NCBI RefSeq assembly: GCF_900142695.1
Contig: NZ_FRBU01000022.1
Location: 1-64,000 of the forward strand
Origin: Flavobacterium xanthum
GTDB taxonomy: Bacteria; Bacteroidota; Bacteroidia; Flavobacteriales; Flavobacteriaceae
DNA: 64,000 bases
Reading direction: 5' to 3'
Shown here: positions 1 to 8,303 of the stretch, piece by piece
Numbering within the stretch: position 1 is the stretch's first letter
Layout: each line of letters begins with the position of its first letter
The notes under the pieces: generated by a model
The model's database searches: none
Seen by the model: the letters and a program-made list of their open reading frames with translations, nothing else
Told to the model about the DNA's origin: nothing
Made by a program: the position numbers and the translations under genes

Positions 1-1
1 A

Positions 2-88
2 CCTCGGAAAAGGCATCAATTTGATTCTCCAAATGAAGTATATTTACAATTATTAAACAATAATCAGGAATTCGCATTAATTAATTGA
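2..88 (+). pseudogene. 3' end of a probable IS30-family transposase, cut by the window edge
   Basis: An open frame enters from the left edge and stops at TGA 86-88. It gives a 28-residue tail that begins PRKRHQFDSPNEVYLQ. The PRKR-x-x-F-x-S/T-P-N-E-V pattern followed by a short helix is how IS30-type DDE transposases end. Whether the whole gene is intact cannot be judged, because everything upstream lies outside the window. The A/T-rich stretch from about 89 to 124, which begins with a possible terminal sequence (gaatccaccc), would then hold the right end of the element. The call rests on a short tail only, so another DDE transposase family or an unrelated C-terminus remains possible. Confidence 0.5.
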
Positions 89-124
89 ATCCACCCATTA
101 ATAATTAATAGTTTTAGTAAAAAA

Positions 125-1336
125 ATGAATGTATCCTCTGATAACGCTGCACCAATTGAAAGAGCGCCTGTCGCTCAGCAAACCGTTTATTCCATATTAT
201 TTTCGATAGCATTTGCCCATTTACTCAATGATTTACTGCAAGCTGTTATCCCTGCGGCATACCCTATTTTAAAGGAAAACTTTCAGTTGACGTTTACCCA
301 AATTGGATTAATTACGTTAGCCTATCAATTGGCGGCCTCTATTTTGCAGCCTGTGGTTGGTTTATACACGGATAAAAGACCAAAGCCTTTTTCTCAGATT
401 TTTGGAATGCTATTTACTTTATCTGGAATTGTTTGCTTATCCTACGCTTCCAGTTTTGAAACGATTATTGTTTCAGTAGTTTTGGTTGGAATTGGTTCTT
501 CCATTTTTCATCCTGAAGCATCGCGGATCTCCTTTTTGGCCTCAGGTGGCAAACGTGGTTTAGCACAATCCATTTTTCAATTAGGAGGTAATGCTGGGAC
601 CGCAATAGGACCGTTGTTAGTCGCCTTAATTGTGGTTCCTAACTCCCAATATTCTATTATTTGGTTCGTGGTTGTTGCGCTGATTGGCTTACTTGTTTTG
701 AGTAAAATTGCGCTTTGGTACCAAAACCATCTGAGTTTAAGAAGTACTAAAAAAGCAGTAATCGACTTGCCTAATTTATCGCCAAAAACTATAAAGATTT
801 CGGTTGCAATTTTGATGGTATTGATCTTTTCGAAATTCTTTTACATGGCAAGTATGTCTAGTTACTTTACTTTTTACTTGATGGAAAAATTTAATTTGTC
901 TGTTCAGGAAGCCCAATTTCATTTGGTTTTGTTTTTGGCTTCTTGTGCTATTGGAACCTTAATTGGAGGGCCGTTAGGGGATAAATTTGGAAGGAAATAC
1001 GTAATATGGTTTTCAGTATTGGGAGCTGCTCCTTTTACTCTGCTGTTGCAGTATGTCGATTTGTTTTGGACAGGGGTTTTGTCAGTCATAATAGGAACGA
1101 TTATTTCATCTGCATTTCCTGCGATCTTGGTCTTTGCGCAAGAATTATTGCCTAAAAAATTAGGTATGGTCTCTGGCCTTTTCTATGGTTTCGCTTTTGG
1201 AATGGGAGGTTTGGGCTCTGCATTATTGGGAAATCTTGCGGATCATACTAGCATAAATTATGTTTACCACCTGTGTGCGTACTTGCCTTTGATAGGAGGT
1301 ATCGCCTTCTTTTTGCCTAATCTAAAGAAAAAATAG
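125..1336 (+). CDS. MFS transporter, fosmidomycin-resistance (Fsr)-like
   Basis: A 403-residue inner-membrane protein with about 12 hydrophobic segments, the usual length for the major facilitator superfamily. The N-terminal half has a short acidic and basic loop (LYTDKRPK, about residue 80) where MFS proteins carry the loop 2-3 motif. The second half has the repeat of that motif, GDKFGRKY, near residue 284. The HPEASRISF segment near residue 129 and the AxxHLLNDLLQAVIPAAYP N-terminus are typical of Fsr-like drug exporters. The family pumps out small drugs such as fosmidomycin by proton antiport; the actual substrate cannot be read from sequence. It stands alone, just downstream of an IS end, so part of its promoter could come from the IS. 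Confidence 0.85.
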   Translation: MNVSSDNAAPIERAPVAQQTVYSILFSIAFAHLLNDLLQAVIPAAYPILKENFQLTFTQIGLITLAYQLAASILQPVVGLYTDKRPKPFSQIFGMLFTLSGIVCLSYASSFETIIVSVVLVGIGSSIFHPEASRISFLASGGKRGLAQSIFQLGGNAGTAIGPLLVALIVVPNSQYSIIWFVVVALIGLLVLSKIALWYQNHLSLRSTKKAVIDLPNLSPKTIKISVAILMVLIFSKFFYMASMSSYFTFYLMEKFNLSVQEAQFHLVLFLASCAIGTLIGGPLGDKFGRKYVIWFSVLGAAPFTLLLQYVDLFWTGVLSVIIGTIISSAFPAILVFAQELLPKKLGMVSGLFYGFAFGMGGLGSALLGNLADHTSINYVYHLCAYLPLIGGIAFFLPNLKKK

Positions 1337-1592
1337 AACTGTAATGTGTTTTTCAGGAGTTGATTCCAGCTAAACAGTATATTTTGTTAAACATTCTTTC
1401 TTCATCTGAATGGTAAACAAAAAATTGGTCCGTTAATCAATAGTAAGTTATTTGGCATTCTTATGGTCAAATTTGGAGAGGGTCATTTTGTGATTTTGGT
1501 AATAATTTAGTACAATCTTAAGATAAATTTTCTTCTTTATTACTTTTATTTCAATAACTTACAATGTTACTAATCAATAAAAAAAAACGAGT

Positions 1593-2231
1593 ATGGCAAC
1601 ATTACGATTAGGCGATATTGCTCCTGATTTTGAAGCAGAAACGTCACAAGGAAAAATAAAATTTCATGAATGGCTTGGAGACTCGTGGGGCGTTTTGTTC
1701 TCACATCCAGCTGATTTTACACCAGTCTGTACCACTGAATTGGGAACCGTAGCCAATTATTATCCTGAATTTGAAAAGAGGGATGTAAAAGTTATCGCCT
1801 TGAGCGTGGACGGTGTAGATTCACACATGGAATGGATCAAAGATATCAATGAAACTCAAAATACGACAGTAAATTTCCCTATTATTGCGGATGAAGACAA
1901 ACGAATTGCAGCATTATATGATATGATTCACCCTAATGCAAGTGAAAGTTTTACAGTGCGTTCCGTTTATATAATTGGGCCTGACAAAAAAGTAAAATTG
2001 ACCTTAACCTATCCGGCATCTACAGGTAGAAATTTTGATGAAATTCTGCGTGTAATCGATAGTCTACAGTTAACGGCTAAATATAGCGTGGCAACACCAG
2101 CCAACTGGAAAGATGGAGATAATGTAGTGATTTCAACTGCTATTAAAGATGAAGATATTGCAGCAAAGTTTCCAAAAGGCTATGAAAGGGTTAAACCGTA
2201 TTTAAGGATGACGCCACAGCCTAATAAATAA
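1593..2231 (+). CDS. 1-Cys peroxiredoxin (Prx6-type)
   Basis: A 212-residue cytoplasmic thiol peroxidase that reduces hydrogen peroxide and organic hydroperoxides. The peroxidatic cysteine is Cys46 in the motif PVCTTELG, preceded by SHPADFTP as in AhpC/TSA proteins. There is no second resolving cysteine in the C-terminal part, and the long C-terminal extension (about 165-212, ending RMTPQPNK) is the Prx6/1-Cys arrangement, so an external thiol must recycle it. It is monocistronic: about 250 nt of noncoding DNA lies on either side, and a strong terminator hairpin begins 25 nt after the stop. No OxyR gene is nearby. Confidence 0.92.
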   Translation: MATLRLGDIAPDFEAETSQGKIKFHEWLGDSWGVLFSHPADFTPVCTTELGTVANYYPEFEKRDVKVIALSVDGVDSHMEWIKDINETQNTTVNFPIIADEDKRIAALYDMIHPNASESFTVRSVYIIGPDKKVKLTLTYPASTGRNFDEILRVIDSLQLTAKYSVATPANWKDGDNVVISTAIKDEDIAAKFPKGYERVKPYLRMTPQPNK

Positions 2232-2256
2232 TAATTTACCGCGCTATTACAGATTG

Positions 2257-2296
2257 AAAAGCAGCATAAAAACGATTTTATGTTGCTTTTTTTATG
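2257..2296 (+). terminator. Rho-independent terminator of the peroxiredoxin gene
   Basis: A 15-bp stem (2257-2271 with 2276-2290, one G-U pair) with a 4-nt loop (acga) is followed by a run of T. It lies 25 nt after the peroxiredoxin stop codon. Confidence 0.85.
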
Positions 2297-2487
2297 CTCA
2301 AAGACCTCAGTAAAAAGAAGCGAGATAATGGCGTTTAATTCAAAGGTTAGAGTAAACGGGTAGCTTTAATACGCAGTAGTTAATGGAGTTTTTACTACAC
2401 ATTGGAATTTCTCAAAAATGTTATCCTTAACTTTTATCTCAAGGCAGTAATTACAAATAGAGTTCACTGTAAAAAATATATCACATT

Positions 2488-3369
2488 TTATTTTTTAGCT
2501 GTAATAAACAGGCCAGAAATAATGATTCCCATACTTATGATTTGGGTAAGTCCAATAGCTTGATTTAGAAAAAAATAAGCAAGTATGCCGCTAAATATTG
2601 GAATCAAATAATAAATTAAAGCAGTTTTCGAAGTACCTATTAATCGGATTGCCTCGTTCCATAAATAAAAAGAAACTAGCGACGCAAAAATACCAACGTA
2701 TAGCGTAATTAAGATTGTTGTAGAATCAAAAATCACTTTTTGATAAGTAGTATTTTCCCAAATATATAAAGGAAGAAGTAGTGCTGTACCAATACTGAAA
2801 ACACTAAATAAAAATACTTTCGGAGCTAGTTGTTGTGGTTTTTTTCGAACTAAAATAGTGTAACACGCAAAAAAGAAACAAGCGAGAAGCATCAACAAGT
2901 CTCCAATTGTAAAATTGATGGTAAGCAATGCTTGTAAGGAACCTTTGGAAATAAGCACTAGAACTCCTATAATTATGGTAGCAATTCCTACTATTTTTAT
3001 ATTGGATACTTTCTCTTTGTAGATGATTCTGGAAAGGATAATGATAAACAGCGGAATTGAAATGGCAATTAATGATAAATTGATAGCACTTGTTGTTTTT
3101 CCTGCAAAGTATATCAGTGTATTAAAAATAGTAATGCCCAAAACGGCGGTAAGTGTAAGGTACCAAAAGTGCTTTTTTAGTATTGGTAAACTTTCAAAAG
3201 TCCTTTTAGCAGCAAAAGGAGCTAAAACAATACAGGCAACGGTCCAGCGCCAAAAAGCCAATCCCACTGGTGGAATATGTCCTTTTACACCACTAGCAAT
3301 GACCATGTTGACTGACCATAGAAGTGTAGCGAATAAGGCAAATAAAACTCCCTTGGTCTGATTACTCAT
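2488..3369 (-). CDS. DMT-superfamily (EamA) transporter
   Basis: A 293-residue integral membrane protein with ten predicted hydrophobic segments arranged as two EamA repeats (about 1-140 and 150-293). This is the standard size and layout for drug/metabolite exporters of the RhaT/YdcZ-like type. The substrate is unknown. Its ATG overlaps the stop codon of the upstream Nudix gene by one base (TAATG), so the two are probably translated in a coupled way from one transcript. The coupling suggests a shared metabolic context but does not identify the cargo. Confidence 0.85.
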   Translation of the reverse strand: MSNQTKGVLFALFATLLWSVNMVIASGVKGHIPPVGLAFWRWTVACIVLAPFAAKRTFESLPILKKHFWYLTLTAVLGITIFNTLIYFAGKTTSAINLSLIAISIPLFIIILSRIIYKEKVSNIKIVGIATIIIGVLVLISKGSLQALLTINFTIGDLLMLLACFFFACYTILVRKKPQQLAPKVFLFSVFSIGTALLLPLYIWENTTYQKVIFDSTTILITLYVGIFASLVSFYLWNEAIRLIGTSKTALIYYLIPIFSGILAYFFLNQAIGLTQIISMGIIISGLFITAKK

Positions 3370-3950
3370 TAAACAAGATTGTTTATTTTGGCATGTTGTA
3401 ATAACATAATTGTTTTGGCATCTTGAATTTGGCCTGTTGCTATCATAGCGTATGCTTCTTCATAGGGCATTTCGAGTACATCAATATTCTCCTGTTCGTG
3501 CGCTACTCCGCCACCTTCACTGACTTTCATAGATTCATCGTAAGCCCCAACAAACAAGTATAAAATTTCAGTTACAGCACCAGGAGACATATAGGTTTGC
3601 ATGATTTTAGTGACTTTTATGAGTCGGTATCCTGTTTCTTCCTCTGTTTCTCGAATGATGCATTGTTCTGGATTGTCTTCGTCTAAAAGACCGGCGCAAA
3701 CTTCAATCATCATGCCAGAGTCATTCCCATTTAGGTAGGTTGGCAAGCGAAATTGTCTCGTTAAAATAACCGTTTTTTGTTGTTTATTGTACAATAAAAT
3801 CGCCGCGCCGTTCCCACGGTCATACACTTCTCTTTTTTGGGTGATCCAAGAATCGTCTTTTTTTTGATAGTCGAAAGTAACTTTATTTAAGATATACCAG
3901 TTGTCAGATAGCAATTCAGTTTTTTGTATTTTAATAGTTGGATTTTTCAT
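3369..3950 (-). CDS. nudK: Nudix hydrolase, NudK-like (GDP-mannose/ADP-ribose pyrophosphatase family)
   Basis: A 193-residue enzyme. The Nudix box is visible at about residues 86-108 (GLLDEDNPEQ followed by RETEEETGY), giving the metal-binding REtEEtG core. An alanine-glycine strand (CAGLLDED) and the ExGGGVAHEQENIDV segment near residue 145 resemble the NudK/TIGR00052 family, which splits GDP-mannose or ADP-ribose into a sugar phosphate and a nucleoside monophosphate. The exact substrate is not certain. It is the first gene of a two-gene unit with the overlapping DMT transporter. A near-consensus -7 box (TACTTTCG on the minus strand, about 15 nt upstream of the ATG) could start the transcript. 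Confidence 0.82.
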   Translation of the reverse strand: MKNPTIKIQKTELLSDNWYILNKVTFDYQKKDDSWITQKREVYDRGNGAAILLYNKQQKTVILTRQFRLPTYLNGNDSGMMIEVCAGLLDEDNPEQCIIRETEEETGYRLIKVTKIMQTYMSPGAVTEILYLFVGAYDESMKVSEGGGVAHEQENIDVLEMPYEEAYAMIATGQIQDAKTIMLLQHAKINNLV

Positions 3951-4047
3951 GGCTGTATCGAAAGTATTTTTTTTGTTTAGGTAAAATATTATTAAAAAGT
4001 AATCCAGTCTCGGCTACCTCTATTTTTGGAGAGGGTTGGGGAGAGGA

Positions 4048-4082
4048 AAAAAAAACGCTCTGAAATTTCAGAGCGTTTTGTA
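4048..4082 (-). terminator. Terminator of the fur-purA transcript
   Basis: A perfect palindrome (4052-4079, stem ACGCTCTGAAA) is followed on the minus strand by nine T residues. It lies just downstream of the purA stop codon. The CGCTCT stem start is also used by the terminators of both asnB genes. Confidence 0.88.
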
Positions 4083-4085
4083 ATC

Positions 4086-5357
4086 TTATTTAAGAATAGT
4101 CTGCTTTCTATCTGGTCCAACAGAAACTATTTTGATAGGAACTTCAACTTCTCTTTCGATAAATTCAATGTACTCTTTCAACTCTGTTGGTAGTTCTTCG
4201 TAAGTGGTCATTCCGGTTAAATCGGCATGCCAACCTTTGAATTCCTGATACACTGGAGTTACATTCTCAGGTTCGATGTTGTAAGGAAAATGAGAAATTT
4301 TCTCTCCTTTATAATTGTATTCGGTACATACTTTTAACGTTTCAAATCCAGAAAGTACATCTCCTTTCATCATCATTAATTGTGTAACACCATTAACTTG
4401 AATAGCATATTTAAGTGCTACTAAGTCTAACCATCCACAACGTCTTTGTCTGCCAGTCACAGATCCAAATTCATTTCCAACACTTGCCATTGTAGCACCG
4501 TCTTCATCAAAAAGTTCCGTTGGGAAAGGACCACTACCTACGCGAGTTACATACGCTTTGAAAATTCCGTATACTTCTTTGATTTTATTTGGAGCAATTC
4601 CTAAACCAGTACAAGCACCAGCAGCAGTAGTGTTAGAGGATGTTACAAAAGGATAGGTCCCAAAATCAACGTCCAGTAAGGAACCTTGAGCACCTTCACA
4701 TAATATTGATTTACCTGCCTTTTGAGCTTGGTGTAAATACTCTTCACTATCAATAAAATCTAATTTTTTTAGATCTTCGATAGCTTCAAAAAATTCTTTT
4801 TCTAATTCGGGTAAATTGTACTGAATATCAACATTGTAAAACGCAATCATGGCTTCATGCTTATCCGCCAAAGCTCTGTAACGATCTGCAAAGTCCTCTA
4901 ATTCAATATCTCCAACGCGGATACCGTTTCTTCCGGTTTTGTCCATATACGTTGGACCAATTCCTTTTAGAGTAGAACCTATTTTTGCTTTTCCTTTTGA
5001 TGCTTCAGATGCTGCATCCAATAAACGATGGGTAGGTAATATTAAATGAGCTTTTCTAGAAATAATTAGCTTTGCCTTTAGGTCTAAGTTAAATTTGGCT
5101 AAGCCATCAATTTCACTTTTAAAAACTACAGGATCAATTACAACACCATTACCAATGATGTTCATGTTATTTCCGTGAAAAATTCCAGAAGGAATGGTTC
5201 TAAGTACGTGTTTTATTCCGTCAAATTCTAAAGTATGTCCTGCGTTTGGTCCTCCTTGAAAACGAGCAATAATATCGTATTTAGAAGTAAGAACATCAAC
5301 AATTTTTCCTTTTCCTTCATCTCCCCATTGTAATCCTAGTAATAAATCTACGGTCAT
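4086..5357 (-). CDS. purA: Adenylosuccinate synthase
   Basis: A 423-residue enzyme that joins IMP and aspartate using GTP to form adenylosuccinate, the first committed step to AMP, in the cytoplasm. The N-terminal P-loop-like motif GLQWGDEGKGKIVD (residues 8-21) with the catalytic Asp is present, as are GGPNAGHT (about 36-43) and the signature GIGPTYMDKTGRNGIR near residue 132. Length matches the family. It is 43 nt downstream of fur on the same strand and ends in a strong terminator, so fur-purA is probably one transcript. (p)ppGpp is a known inhibitor of PurA in other bacteria, and the (p)ppGpp synthetase gene is two genes upstream. Confidence 0.97.
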   Translation of the reverse strand: MTVDLLLGLQWGDEGKGKIVDVLTSKYDIIARFQGGPNAGHTLEFDGIKHVLRTIPSGIFHGNNMNIIGNGVVIDPVVFKSEIDGLAKFNLDLKAKLIISRKAHLILPTHRLLDAASEASKGKAKIGSTLKGIGPTYMDKTGRNGIRVGDIELEDFADRYRALADKHEAMIAFYNVDIQYNLPELEKEFFEAIEDLKKLDFIDSEEYLHQAQKAGKSILCEGAQGSLLDVDFGTYPFVTSSNTTAAGACTGLGIAPNKIKEVYGIFKAYVTRVGSGPFPTELFDEDGATMASVGNEFGSVTGRQRRCGWLDLVALKYAIQVNGVTQLMMMKGDVLSGFETLKVCTEYNYKGEKISHFPYNIEPENVTPVYQEFKGWHADLTGMTTYEELPTELKEYIEFIEREVEVPIKIVSVGPDRKQTILK

Positions 5358-5400
5358 TCTGTACGTTATTTGTAGTTAATTTTTATGTTTTTAAACGATC

Positions 5401-5868
5401 TTATTCCAAGTTTTCTTTTTGTTTCTTTACTGCGTAGAGATATAACGAATGATTGGTAATTTCGATATCAAAAATTTCTTCGATTGTTTTTTTGATACTT
5501 TGAATCCTCGGATCACAAAACTCAATTACTTCACCTGTATCAGTCATTATAATATGGTCGTGCTGTTTGTCAAAATACGATTTTTCGTAATGTGCTTGAT
5601 TTTGTCCAAATTGGTGTTTGCGAACTAAAGCACAATCTAGGAGCAACTCGATTGTATTGTAAAGCGTTGCCCTACTCACACGATAGTTTTTGTTTTTCAT
5701 TTTGATATATAAATTTTCTACATCAAAATGTTCTTCGCTATCGTAAATTTCCTGAAGGATAGCATAACGTTCAGGGGTTTTGCGATGTCCTTTTTTTTCA
5801 AGATACATTGTAAAAACATTTTTTACAATTTCTTGGTTTTTGGTGTTATCTGTGGAAATGAGTGTCAT
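5401..5868 (-). CDS. fur: Fur-family transcriptional regulator
   Basis: A 155-residue metal-responsive repressor. The N-terminal winged helix includes [14 protein letters not shown] (about 62-75), the recognition-helix pattern of Fur/Zur/PerR. The metal site motif [15 protein letters not shown] lies near residue 104. No CxxC pair is present near the C-terminus, so the structural zinc site used by many Fur proteins is missing or different. Fur, PerR and Zur cannot be separated with certainty; Fur is preferred because two Fur-box-like sites flank a siderophore receptor promoter at 52.8-52.9 kb. A TATCTTTG promoter box sits only 7 nt before the ATG, which implies a very short leader. Confidence 0.88.
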   Translation of the reverse strand: MTLISTDNTKNQEIVKNVFTMYLEKKGHRKTPERYAILQEIYDSEEHFDVENLYIKMKNKNYRVSRATLYNTIELLLDCALVRKHQFGQNQAHYEKSYFDKQHDHIIMTDTGEVIEFCDPRIQSIKKTIEEIFDIEITNHSLYLYAVKKQKENLE

Positions 5869-5875
5869 ATAGTGG

Positions 5876-5883
5876 CAAAGATA
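5876..5883 (-). promoter_or_regulatory. -7 promoter box immediately before fur
   Basis: The minus strand reads TATCTTTG, a full match to the Bacteroidetes -7 element TAnnTTTG. The ATG begins 7 nt further on, so a start site 5-7 nt downstream of the box would give an almost leaderless mRNA. No clear TTG is seen at the usual upstream distance. Confidence 0.5.
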
Positions 5884-5988
5884 ATTTTTTTAGTTTAAAG
5901 TTTAAAGTTTCCGGTTTGTTAAGTTTCAAGTTTGTTCTAATACGAGTTCAAAATGCCTAAATAAAAGTCAGCAAAAATCACTATTGTG

Positions 5989-8226
5989 CTACGTTTTGTA
6001 CTCCCGAGTTACTTTATCTATTCCGTCAATCTTCTTGATATTATTAATCATTTTTTTTAAAATGGTATTGTTTTGAACAATTACCGCAACTTGGCCATGA
6101 AAAATTCCAGCATCAGTGCTCAGCGCTATACTTTGAATATTAACATGCATGTTGTTTGATATCACTTTTGTTAATTGATTTGTAAGTCCTAAAACATCCA
6201 TTCCTGTTATGTTTATAATGGCTTTGAACTCTTCCTGCGAAGAATCGATCCACTTGGCCGACATAATTCGGTAGGCGTAATTGGATTGCATTCCTATAGC
6301 ATTAGGGCAATCTTTTTTGTGCACTTTTATCCCTTCATTGATTGTTACAAACCCAAATACGTCATCGCCAGGAATTGGATTGCAGCAAGGAGATAATTTA
6401 TAATCTAGTTTGTCATGTTCTTTCCCAAAAACAAGCATGTCATAATTACTGCTAACTATTGGTTTGTGAATGTCTTCGTCAGCAGTAGTACTGGAAGAAC
6501 GCTTCATTTTATTTTTGAAGAAATTAATGAATGTATTGCTTTTTTGTGCGGCGTAATCTTTAAGTTGCTGGTTCTCGATAGCACCAATTCCCACTCTATA
6601 AAATAAATCTAAACTTGTTTTTAGTTTAAAAAAGTTGACTAACTCATTAATAACCTGCTCACTCATGGTTATTTTTAGATGCTTTAATTTTCGGGTAAGC
6701 AGTTCTTTGCCTTCTTCACCAATTTTCTTGGTATTTTCGTTTAAAACATTTTTTATTTTCGTTTTTGCTCGAGAGGTGGTGACATAATCAAGCCAGTTAA
6801 TGGTAGGCTTTTGATGCTGTGACGTGATGACTTCAATTTGATCTCCACTTTTCAATTCAAAATTCAAAGGAACTAGTTTTCCATTGACCCGAGTTCCTCT
6901 GGTTCGTATTCCTATTTCAGAGTGAATGCTAAACGCAAAATCGAGCGATGTAGCTCCTTTAGGCAACGATTTTATTTCCCCTTTTGGAGTAAAAACGAAG
7001 ATCTCTTTTGAATATAAATTCATTTTGAAATCTTCTACAAAGTCTACGGCATTCGTTTCAGAATTCTCTAGCGCTTCCTTTAGTAAATTAAGCCATACGT
7101 CTAATCCACTTTCTTCGGTAGCACCATTCTTGTATTTATAATGTGCTGCGTATCCCTTTTCAGCAATTTCATCCATTCTTTCGCTCCGAACTTGTACTTC
7201 CACCCAACGTCCTTTTGGCCCCATAACGGTAATGTGCAAGGCTTCATAACCTGTTGATTTTGGTGATGAAATCCAGTCCCGCAAACGGCTTGGACTCGGT
7301 CTGTAATGGTCAGTAACAATAGAATATATTTTCCAAGCAACGAATTTCTCATCATGTGGATTTGATTTATATACAATGCGCAATGCAAATTTGTCGTATA
7401 CTTCATCAAAACTCACGTTTTGTGCTAACATTTTTCTACGAATAGAATAAATAGATTTTGGACGACCTTTTATGATGTATTCAACACCTTCAGCATCTAA
7501 AGAGGCTTTTAGGACATTTGAAATATCGTCAATATAAGCATCTTGCTCTTCTTTAGTTTCTTTTATTTTACTGACTATTTCTTTGTAAATTGCCGGTTCC
7601 GTATATTTTAATCCTAAATCTTCCAGCTTGGTTTTTATATTATATAGCCCTAAGCGATGTGCTAGTGGTGCGTATATGTACAAAGTTTCAGATGCAATTT
7701 TGGTTTGTTTGTCCTCTTGCATAGAATCCATAGTTTGCATGTTGTGCAAACGATCCGCAAGTTTGATAAGAATAACGCGAACATCATCATTCAGCGTTAA
7801 TATCATTTTACGGAAATTTTCTGCTTGCATGGAAACATTTAAATCTCTTTGTACCAATGATATTTTGGTCAATCCTTCTACGATTTGCGCTACTTTTGGA
7901 TTAAACAAGCGTTCAATATCCTGCACAGTAGTAGGTGTGTCCTCAACAACATCGTGCAACAAGGCTGCTGCAATAGAGGTTGCTCCCAAGCCTATTTCCG
8001 AAGCAACAATTTTTGCTACAGCAATAGGGTGGAAGATATAGGCTTCGCCGGATTTTCTCCTTTGTTCTTTATGGGCTTCTACGGACACATCAAATGCTTT
8101 TCGAATCAGTTTCTTGTCTTCGGGAGTTAAGGTTTGATAACTTATCCGCAGCAGTTCCTTGTATTCTTGAGCAATTGCTTTGTTTTCTTTTTCTAAATCT
8201 ATTTCTGTCATAACGGCATGGTTCAT
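5989..8226 (-). CDS. rel: Bifunctional (p)ppGpp synthetase/hydrolase (RelA/SpoT family)
   Basis: A 745-residue stringent-response enzyme. The HD hydrolase domain is intact (HP at about 67, ALLHDVVEDT near 88, LIKLADRLHNM near 150), so it should degrade ppGpp. The synthetase domain (about 240-390) contains FALRIVYKS and the EVQVRSERMDEIAEKG strand. It is followed by a TGS domain (FVFTPKGEIKSLPKGAT, near 410) and a C-terminal ACT domain (about 670-745). A conserved CxxC-type region (PCCNPIPGDDVFGF) lies before the ACT domain. An in-frame ATG at 8211 (MTEIDLEKENK) is an equally good start. A TACATTTG box at 8259-8266 is a likely promoter element. It lies 120 nt upstream of fur on the same strand. 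Confidence 0.96.
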   Translation of the reverse strand: MNHAVMTEIDLEKENKAIAQEYKELLRISYQTLTPEDKKLIRKAFDVSVEAHKEQRRKSGEAYIFHPIAVAKIVASEIGLGATSIAAALLHDVVEDTPTTVQDIERLFNPKVAQIVEGLTKISLVQRDLNVSMQAENFRKMILTLNDDVRVILIKLADRLHNMQTMDSMQEDKQTKIASETLYIYAPLAHRLGLYNIKTKLEDLGLKYTEPAIYKEIVSKIKETKEEQDAYIDDISNVLKASLDAEGVEYIIKGRPKSIYSIRRKMLAQNVSFDEVYDKFALRIVYKSNPHDEKFVAWKIYSIVTDHYRPSPSRLRDWISSPKSTGYEALHITVMGPKGRWVEVQVRSERMDEIAEKGYAAHYKYKNGATEESGLDVWLNLLKEALENSETNAVDFVEDFKMNLYSKEIFVFTPKGEIKSLPKGATSLDFAFSIHSEIGIRTRGTRVNGKLVPLNFELKSGDQIEVITSQHQKPTINWLDYVTTSRAKTKIKNVLNENTKKIGEEGKELLTRKLKHLKITMSEQVINELVNFFKLKTSLDLFYRVGIGAIENQQLKDYAAQKSNTFINFFKNKMKRSSSTTADEDIHKPIVSSNYDMLVFGKEHDKLDYKLSPCCNPIPGDDVFGFVTINEGIKVHKKDCPNAIGMQSNYAYRIMSAKWIDSSQEEFKAIINITGMDVLGLTNQLTKVISNNMHVNIQSIALSTDAGIFHGQVAVIVQNNTILKKMINNIKKIDGIDKVTREYKT

Positions 8227-8258
8227 TTCCTAAAAATAACAATAAGCTCGGAGATATG

Positions 8259-8266
8259 CAAATGTA
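8259..8266 (-). promoter_or_regulatory. -7 promoter box of rel
   Basis: The minus strand reads TACATTTG (TAnnTTTG), 32 nt before the first ATG of rel. No TTG occurs at the expected upstream distance, so this is a partial promoter call. Confidence 0.45.
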
Positions 8267-8303
8267 TATTAGAACTTAAGGTATAAGAAATTGAGCTTAT
8301 TAT

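Noticed and set aside
5885..5935. Tandem AGTTTAA repeats as a regulatory array between rel and fur
   Set aside because: The run is short and low in complexity, with no constant period, so it is not a convincing binding-site array.
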